This document shows, piece by piece, positions 60,125-64,000 of a stretch of DNA of 64,000 nucleotides. A model generated the notes under the pieces. The model saw only the letters and a program-made list of their open reading frames with translations. It had not been told where the DNA came from and did no database searches. Positions within the stretch are counted from its first letter, which is position 1. Every line of letters starts with the position of its first letter. The stretch is from Agromyces sp. Marseille-P2726 (GTDB lineage Bacteria > Actinomycetota > Actinomycetes > Actinomycetales > Microbacteriaceae): NCBI RefSeq assembly GCF_902809835.1, contig NZ_CADDWM010000010.1, positions 186,001-250,000 of the forward strand, given 5' to 3'. A program made the translations under genes and the position numbers.

Positions 60125-60727
60125 ATGACTGCTCCCGTGAGCCGGGCAGGCGCCGCGAACTGGAACCTGCCGAACACGATCACGGTCGTGCGGATCCTCA
60201 TGGCGCCGCTGTTCTTCTGGCTTCTGCTGGCCGACGCCGGGCAGAACGGGCCCATGCGCTGGTGGGCGGCGGTGATCTTCATCGTGGCGATCTCCACCGA
60301 CTGGGTGGATGGATGGCTCGCCCGCTCGCGCGGACTCATCACCGATCTCGGCAAGATCCTCGACCCGATCGCTGACAAGCTGCTCACGAGCGGCGCGCTG
60401 GTCTGCCTCTCGATCCTCGGCGACCTTCCGTGGTGGATCACGATCGTGATCGTCGTGCGGGAGGTCGGCATCACGGTGTGGCGCCTGGTGGAACTCGGTC
60501 GCGGCACGGTCGTGCCGGCGTCCTCGGGCGGCAAGCTGAAGACGCTCACGCAGGCGATCGCGATCGCGCTGTTCCTCGCGCCCCTCTGGACGGTCGTGGG
60601 CGACTGGATCATCTGGGTGAACTGGGCGTTCATGATCGCGGCCCTCGTGCTCACGGTCTGGTCGGGTCTGCTGTACGTGCGTGAGGCGTTCCGTCTGGCC
60701 CGCGAGCACCGAGGACAGGCGCGGTGA
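60125..60727 (+). CDS. pgsA: CDP-diacylglycerol-glycerol-3-phosphate 3-phosphatidyltransferase
   Basis: A 200-residue membrane enzyme of phosphatidylglycerol synthesis. The CDP-alcohol phosphotransferase motif is exact: Asp59, Asp62-Gly63, Ala66-Arg67, Gly76, Asp80, Asp84. About five transmembrane helices follow the standard layout. TAGGCT (60113-60118) lies 6 nt before the ATG; no ribosome binding site is seen. It overlaps cinA by GTGA. Confidence 0.94.
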   Translation: MTAPVSRAGAANWNLPNTITVVRILMAPLFFWLLLADAGQNGPMRWWAAVIFIVAISTDWVDGWLARSRGLITDLGKILDPIADKLLTSGALVCLSILGDLPWWITIVIVVREVGITVWRLVELGRGTVVPASSGGKLKTLTQAIAIALFLAPLWTVVGDWIIWVNWAFMIAALVLTVWSGLLYVREAFRLAREHRGQAR

Positions 60728-61248
60728 GCGAGGAGCGGATGTCGCCCTCCGAGGACGCGGTCGCCCTCATCGGGGAACTGACCGAGCGCCGGCTGACGAT
60801 CGCCGTCGCCGAGTCGCTCACCGGCGGGATGCTCACGGCAGCACTCGTCGACGTGCCGGGCGCGTCGCTCGTCGTGAACGGGGGCGTGGTGGCGTATGCG
60901 ACCCCGCTGAAGCACTCCCTGCTGGGTGTCGACGCGGAGCTCCTCGCCGAGCGGGGTGCGGTCGATCCCGACGTCGCGTGCCAGATGGCCGACGGGGTGC
61001 GGAGTGCGTGCGCCGTCGATGGCCGCGCGGCCGACCTCGGCCTGGCCACCACGGGGGCAGCGGGCCCCGACCCGCAGGACGGTCGTGAGCCGGGCACCGT
61101 GTACCTCGGGGTCGCGAGTGGACGCGGCATCCGATCGGTGGCACTCCAGCTGTCGGGCGACCGGCCGGCCGTGCGCCGGGCCGCCGTCGCCGAGGCGATC
61201 TCCGCGGCGCGCGACGAGCTCGCGCAGTTGTCCGGCAGGGCGGAATAA
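60724..61248 (+). CDS. CinA C-terminal domain protein (NMN amidohydrolase-like)
   Basis: A 174-residue protein made only of the CinA C-terminal domain: TIAVAESLTGGMLTAALVDV at the start, NGGVVAYATPLKHSLLGV, and LATTGAAGPDPQDGREPGTV. In other bacteria this domain is a nicotinamide mononucleotide deamidase (PncC). In actinobacteria it commonly lies between pgsA and clgR. Start GTG overlaps the pgsA stop. Confidence 0.93.
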   Translation: MSEERMSPSEDAVALIGELTERRLTIAVAESLTGGMLTAALVDVPGASLVVNGGVVAYATPLKHSLLGVDAELLAERGAVDPDVACQMADGVRSACAVDGRAADLGLATTGAAGPDPQDGREPGTVYLGVASGRGIRSVALQLSGDRPAVRRAAVAEAISAARDELAQLSGRAE

Positions 61249-61250
61249 CC

Positions 61251-61338
61251 TTCGTGAACAACCTGTTACAGGTGTCGAGTTCACACGAAAGGCCCAGTGT
61301 GCAACGCTAGATTGGAAGCCACGAGAGTCGGCTAGACT
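61251..61338 (+). promoter_or_regulatory. Nested inverted repeats and tandem promoters upstream of clgR
   Basis: TTCGTGAAC (61251-61259) pairs with GTTCACACGAA (61279-61289) around the perfect palindrome ACCTGTTACAGGT (61261-61273). Downstream are two -10-like hexamers, TAGATT (61308-61313) and TAGACT (61333-61338). The repeat could be the cinA terminator or an operator; ClgR is known to autoregulate in other actinobacteria, but this does not match a motif I can state with certainty. Confidence 0.5.
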
Positions 61339-61393
61339 GGCTCTCCCGTTTCCGGCTCCGGCGGAGCCGCAGGCAGATTGAAGGAGGTTCCCG

Positions 61394-61702
61394 ATGGTTC
61401 TGGTTCGACAGGAAATCGGCGACGTGCTGAGGGACTTCCGTCTGCAGAAGGGGCGCACCCTTCGACAGGTGGCGTCCAAGGCCAGCGTCGCGCTCGGGTA
61501 CCTCAGCGAGGTCGAGCGTGGCCAGAAAGAGGCCTCGTCCGAGATCCTCGCGTCGGTGGCCGAGGCCCTCGACACCCCCATCTCCGTCATCATGCACGAG
61601 GTCGGCGACCGTATCGCCGTACTCGAAGGCATGGCCGTCGTTCCCGACAGCCTGCCCGACGAGCTCGTGGCGGAGTTCGATGCGGACATGATGGTTCGCT
61701 GA
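61394..61702 (+). CDS. clgR: ClgR-type HTH regulator
   Basis: A 102-residue XRE-type regulator. The HTH is GRTLRQVASKASVALGYLSE, followed by VERGQKEASSEILASVAEAL, and the C-terminal SLPDELVAEFDADMMVR tail is the degradation-sensitive end typical of ClgR. In other actinobacteria it activates clp protease and stress genes and is itself a Clp substrate. The start at 61394 follows GAAGGAGG. It ends with a UUCG hairpin terminator. Confidence 0.93.
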   Translation: MVLVRQEIGDVLRDFRLQKGRTLRQVASKASVALGYLSEVERGQKEASSEILASVAEALDTPISVIMHEVGDRIAVLEGMAVVPDSLPDELVAEFDADMMVR

Positions 61703-61717
61703 TCCAGGCATTCGTGC

Positions 61718-61743
61718 GTCGGCCGGTCTTCGGACCGGCCGAC
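61718..61743 (+). terminator. clgR terminator with TTCG tetraloop
   Basis: A perfect 11-bp stem (61718-61728 with 61733-61743) around TTCG, 16 bp after the clgR stop. No T-tract follows, so it could act as a processing or stability element instead. Confidence 0.75.
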
Positions 61744-61763
61744 GTCGTCTCCGGAGACATCTC

Positions 61764-62009
61764 ATGAAGCTGAGCGAGTTCCAGATCGCGGTCGACCACG
61801 AGTTCGGTCCCGCGTACGGGGGAGTGGTCGTCAACGACCTCGTGCTCGAGCGTGTCGGCGGCCGAACCGCGCGCGAAGCCCTCGCCGCCGGAGTCCCTCC
61901 CCGCGACGTCTGGCTCGCACTGTGCGAGGCGACCGATGTTCCGCCCGAGCGTCGACACGGCGTCGGCCGCCGTGAGCCGGGCGCGCGCCGACCCGGGGGT
62001 GCTCGCTGA
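61764..62009 (+). CDS. DUF3046 family protein
   Basis: An 81-residue DUF3046 protein (KLSEFQIAVDHEFGPAYGG, then LVLERVGGRTAREAL and VPPRDVWLALCEATDVP). It is short, soluble, of unknown function, and found just upstream of recA throughout actinobacteria. The Arg/Gly-rich end (RREPGARRPGGAR) is poorly conserved. Confidence 0.9.
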   Translation: MKLSEFQIAVDHEFGPAYGGVVVNDLVLERVGGRTAREALAAGVPPRDVWLALCEATDVPPERRHGVGRREPGARRPGGAR

Positions 62010-62041
62010 CCGAAGACGCGTTCGACACGCGGGCGTGTCTT

Positions 62042-62071
62042 CGAACATCCGTTCGGGTGTGCTACTAGGCT
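62042..62071 (+). promoter_or_regulatory. LexA (SOS) box and recA promoter
   Basis: CGAACATCCGTTCG (62042-62055) is a perfect match to the Gram-positive/actinobacterial SOS box (CGAAC-N4-GTTCG). TAGGCT (62066-62071) is the likely -10. LexA bound here would overlap the promoter and repress recA until DNA damage. Confidence 0.88.
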
Positions 62072-62276
62072 CTCCTCAACAGCAGGAGGGATGACGCGAC
62101 TGCTCACATCTCCGCTCAGCCGGGCGATGGATGTCGGTGGTCGGCCATACGGTCGATGCGTCGGAACACACCGCAACCGCCTTGTCGGAAGACGCGCGGG
62201 CAGCGCTTACGAGTCGGGCCCGTACGTGGAACGACAGCCTAGAGGCAGCAGCATCGAGCATCGAAGGAGCCCAGCA
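62072..62276 (+). other. Long recA leader
   Basis: About 200 nt between the promoter and the RecA start. The RecA frame is open back to an ATG at 62091 that has AGGAGGG right before it, but spacing is too short and the 62 codons show no RecA-like conservation. It may be an untranslated leader. The true ribosome binding site is GAAGGAG at 62263-62269. Confidence 0.6.
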
Positions 62277-63347
62277 ATGCCATCACCTGCAGACCGCGAG
62301 AAAGCCCTCGAGACGGCACTCGCGCAGATCGACCGCCAGTTCGGCAAGGGCTCGGTCATGCGCCTCGGCAGTGAGGAGCGTGCTCCAGTCGAGGTCATCC
62401 CCACCGGATCGATCGCGCTCGATGTGGCACTCGGCGTCGGCGGGCTTCCCCGCGGCCGCATCATCGAGATCTACGGTCCCGAGTCATCGGGCAAGACCAC
62501 GCTCACGCTCCACGCCATCGCCAACGTCCAGCGAGCCGGCGGCATCGCGGCGTTCATCGACGCCGAGCATGCGCTCGACCCCGACTACGCGAAGAAGCTC
62601 GGCGTCGACATCGATTCCCTGCTCGTCTCGCAGCCCGACACCGGTGAGCAGGCGCTCGAGATCGCCGACATGCTCATCCGCTCGGGCTCGATCGACCTCG
62701 TCGTCATCGACTCGGTGGCGGCGCTCGTTCCCCGGGCCGAGATCGAAGGCGAGATGGGCGATTCGCACGTCGGCCTTCAGGCGCGTCTCATGTCGCAGGC
62801 CCTCCGCAAGCTCACGGGCGGGCTCAACCAGACGAAGACCACCGCGATCTTCATCAACCAGCTCCGCGAGAAGATCGGTGTGTTCTTCGGCAGTCCCGAG
62901 ACCACCGCGGGCGGCAAGGCGCTCAAGTTCTACGCGTCGGTGCGGCTCGACATCCGCCGCATCGAGACCCTGAAAGACGGCGCCGATGCGGTCGGCAACC
63001 GCACGCGCGTCAAGGTCGTGAAGAACAAGATGGCACCCCCCTTCAAGCAGGCTGAGTTCGACATCCTCTACGGGGTGGGCATCTCGCGCGAGGGCAGTCT
63101 CATCGACTACGGCGTCGACCAGGGCATCGTGAAGAAGTCCGGTGCCTGGTACACCTACGACGGCGATCAGCTCGGGCAGGGCAAAGAGAACGCCCGCAAT
63201 TTCCTGCTGCAGAACCCCGACATCGCAGCAGACATTGAGAAGAAGATCCTCGCCAAGCTCGGCATCGGCGCGACCGCCGGTCAGGCACCCGCGACGGCGT
63301 CGAACGTCGAGTCCATCGAGACGAAGCTCGGGCGCAAGGGCGCCTGA
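62277..63347 (+). CDS. recA: Recombinase RecA
   Basis: A 356-residue RecA: N-terminal helix ([20 protein letters not shown]), Walker [10 protein letters not shown] from residue 67, Walker [13 protein letters not shown] near 145, the L1/L2 DNA loops (including [20 protein letters not shown]), and a C-terminal acidic/variable tail. It drives homologous recombination and LexA cleavage. ATG at 62277 matches the conserved N-terminus and follows GAAGGAG. recX follows after 41 bp. Confidence 0.98.
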   Translation: MPSPADREKALETALAQIDRQFGKGSVMRLGSEERAPVEVIPTGSIALDVALGVGGLPRGRIIEIYGPESSGKTTLTLHAIANVQRAGGIAAFIDAEHALDPDYAKKLGVDIDSLLVSQPDTGEQALEIADMLIRSGSIDLVVIDSVAALVPRAEIEGEMGDSHVGLQARLMSQALRKLTGGLNQTKTTAIFINQLREKIGVFFGSPETTAGGKALKFYASVRLDIRRIETLKDGADAVGNRTRVKVVKNKMAPPFKQAEFDILYGVGISREGSLIDYGVDQGIVKKSGAWYTYDGDQLGQGKENARNFLLQNPDIAADIEKKILAKLGIGATAGQAPATASNVESIETKLGRKGA

Positions 63348-63388
63348 GCAGGCGGGAGGGCACGAACGAGATCGGGGAGGGGAGTGGC

Positions 63389-64000
63389 ATGAGCGACGCA
63401 TCCGAGCACCTCGCCCCGGTCTCGTACCTGCCGTGGGCGACGCCGGGCGACCGAGGCAGCGAGTCACCGGCTCGGCGTCGCGATCGTGATCGTGATCGCG
63501 ACCGATTCGGCGCCGCCCGCTCCGGCGGCAGTCCACGACCGGTGCCACTGTCGACCGTGCGGGCTGACGAAGCGGTCGAGGGCCACGATGAGACCGGCGC
63601 CGAGCGTGATGCCCGCATCGACCGACTCGTCGTATCCCGGCTGCGGCGGTCCGCCCTGTCGGTGGCCGAGGTGCGGGCCGTGCTCACCGAGCACGGACTC
63701 GATGAGGCCGAGATCGAGGAGTGGATCGAGCGCTACGAGCGGCTCGGGTACCTCGACGATGCCCGGCTGGCTGAGCAGCTCGTGTACGTGAACGGGGCGC
63801 GGCGTGGTCGGGGCAGTGTTGCGATCCTGCACGAGCTCACTCGTCGTGGAGTCGACGCTGCCGCTGCGCGCGCCGCAGTCGATGAGCTCGATCCCGACAT
63901 CGAACGGCGAAACGCCCTCGCCGCGGCCGAACGTCGCGTGCGGCAGCTCGCCGGGCTCGACCGCCAGACGGCCGAGCGGCGTCTCTCGGCGTTCCTCCAG
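63389..64000 (+). CDS. recX: RecX regulatory protein, partial at the right edge
   Basis: The frame is open from ATG 63389 (preceded by GGGGAGGGGAG) to the window end, 204 codons without a stop. After a divergent Arg/Asp-rich N-terminus of about 70 residues (including an RDRDRDRDR run), the RecX helical repeats appear: LVVSRLRRSALSVAEVRAVL, IERYERLGYLDDARLAEQLV and GSVAILHELTRRGVD. RecX modulates RecA filaments. The C-terminal repeat lies outside the window. Confidence 0.92.
   Translation, partial: MSDASEHLAPVSYLPWATPGDRGSESPARRRDRDRDRDRFGAARSGGSPRPVPLSTVRADEAVEGHDETGAERDARIDRLVVSRLRRSALSVAEVRAVLTEHGLDEAEIEEWIERYERLGYLDDARLAEQLVYVNGARRGRGSVAILHELTRRGVDAAAARAAVDELDPDIERRNALAAAERRVRQLAGLDRQTAERRLSAFLQ

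Noticed and set aside
57694-61689. A 1331-codon open frame on the minus strand
   Set aside because: It lies opposite ftsK, pgsA and cinA, has the Arg/His/Asp-rich composition of a GC-rich antisense shadow, and shows no recognisable domain.
1-64000. tRNA, rRNA, prophage and insertion sequences
   Set aside because: No CCA-ended cloverleaf, rRNA segment, integrase, transposase or phage structural gene was recognised while reading the window.

Overview
The window is about 70% G+C and reads as the chromosome of a high-GC actinobacterium, most likely a member of the Microbacteriaceae (Agromyces-like). The evidence is the gene order on the right (M16 peptidase, dapB, thyA, folA, dapA, rnj, ftsK, pgsA, cinA, clgR, DUF3046, recA, recX), the presence of DUF222/HNH, DUF5302, CGNR and CE1758/CE1759-type proteins, and the promoter style. 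No rRNA, tRNA, insertion sequence, prophage or CRISPR array was found. About 63 protein genes are called, one of them a degraded glycosyltransferase.

Layout. 1-5 kb: the end of an unidentified gene, an FKBP-type prolyl isomerase, lysoplasmalogenase, and FdhD with an FdhF/YdeP-type molybdopterin oxidoreductase. 4.9-7.9 kb: a surface module of DUF4397 protein, sortase, ECF sigma factor and anti-sigma factor. 7.9-13.8 kb: an M4 metalloprotease with its emfourin inhibitor, a CPBP membrane protease, a DUF222/HNH protein with a 24-bp tandem repeat at its end, DUF488 and an NADPH:quinone-type oxidoreductase. 13.8-14.4 kb: rpsO, preceded by a perfect 94-bp inverted copy of its own 5' region. 14.4-27.1 kb: mixed accessory genes (membrane proteins, SRPBCC, PfpI, CGNR regulator, EamA exporter, thioredoxin, hydrolase, glycosyltransferase, secreted M28 aminopeptidase, fructosamine kinase, luciferase-like monooxygenase with FMN reductase, dodecin, the broken glycosyltransferase). 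27.2-29.7 kb: pnp with a long, probably structured leader. 29.8-32.1 kb: ArsR-type regulator with an unusual operator-like array, an ATP-grasp ligase and an Lrp/AsnC regulator.

32.2-45.1 kb is a catabolic region for branched-chain amino acids: a three-gene 2-oxoacid dehydrogenase complex beside its likely Lrp regulator, then a TetR regulator and an acyl-CoA (probably methylcrotonyl-CoA) carboxylase, acyl-CoA dehydrogenase, MaoC-type hydratase and CitE-type lyase. This resembles the mycobacterial bkd-accA1/accD1-fadE19-citE cluster. Three matching 16-bp palindromes in front of the two carboxylase transcription units suggest a single TetR regulon. An MBL-fold/TetR pair is inserted between the two carboxylase subunits.

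45.2-64 kb is mostly core: aldo/keto reductase, M16 peptidase, phosphatase, GNAT, lysine biosynthesis (dapB, dapA), dTMP and folate (thyA, folA), RNase J, an alpha/beta hydrolase lipoprotein, FtsK, PgsA, CinA, ClgR, and RecA under a textbook LexA box, ending inside recX.

A recurring feature is that about fifteen genes lack a Shine-Dalgarno sequence and instead have a TANNNT -10-like hexamer ending 6-7 nt before the start codon, as expected for leaderless transcripts. The most unusual structures are the rpsO inverted repeat, the 14-bp-phased palindromic array upstream of the ArsR gene, the 24-bp tandem repeat after the HNH gene, and the shared GTTARTG-type operators of the carboxylase region.
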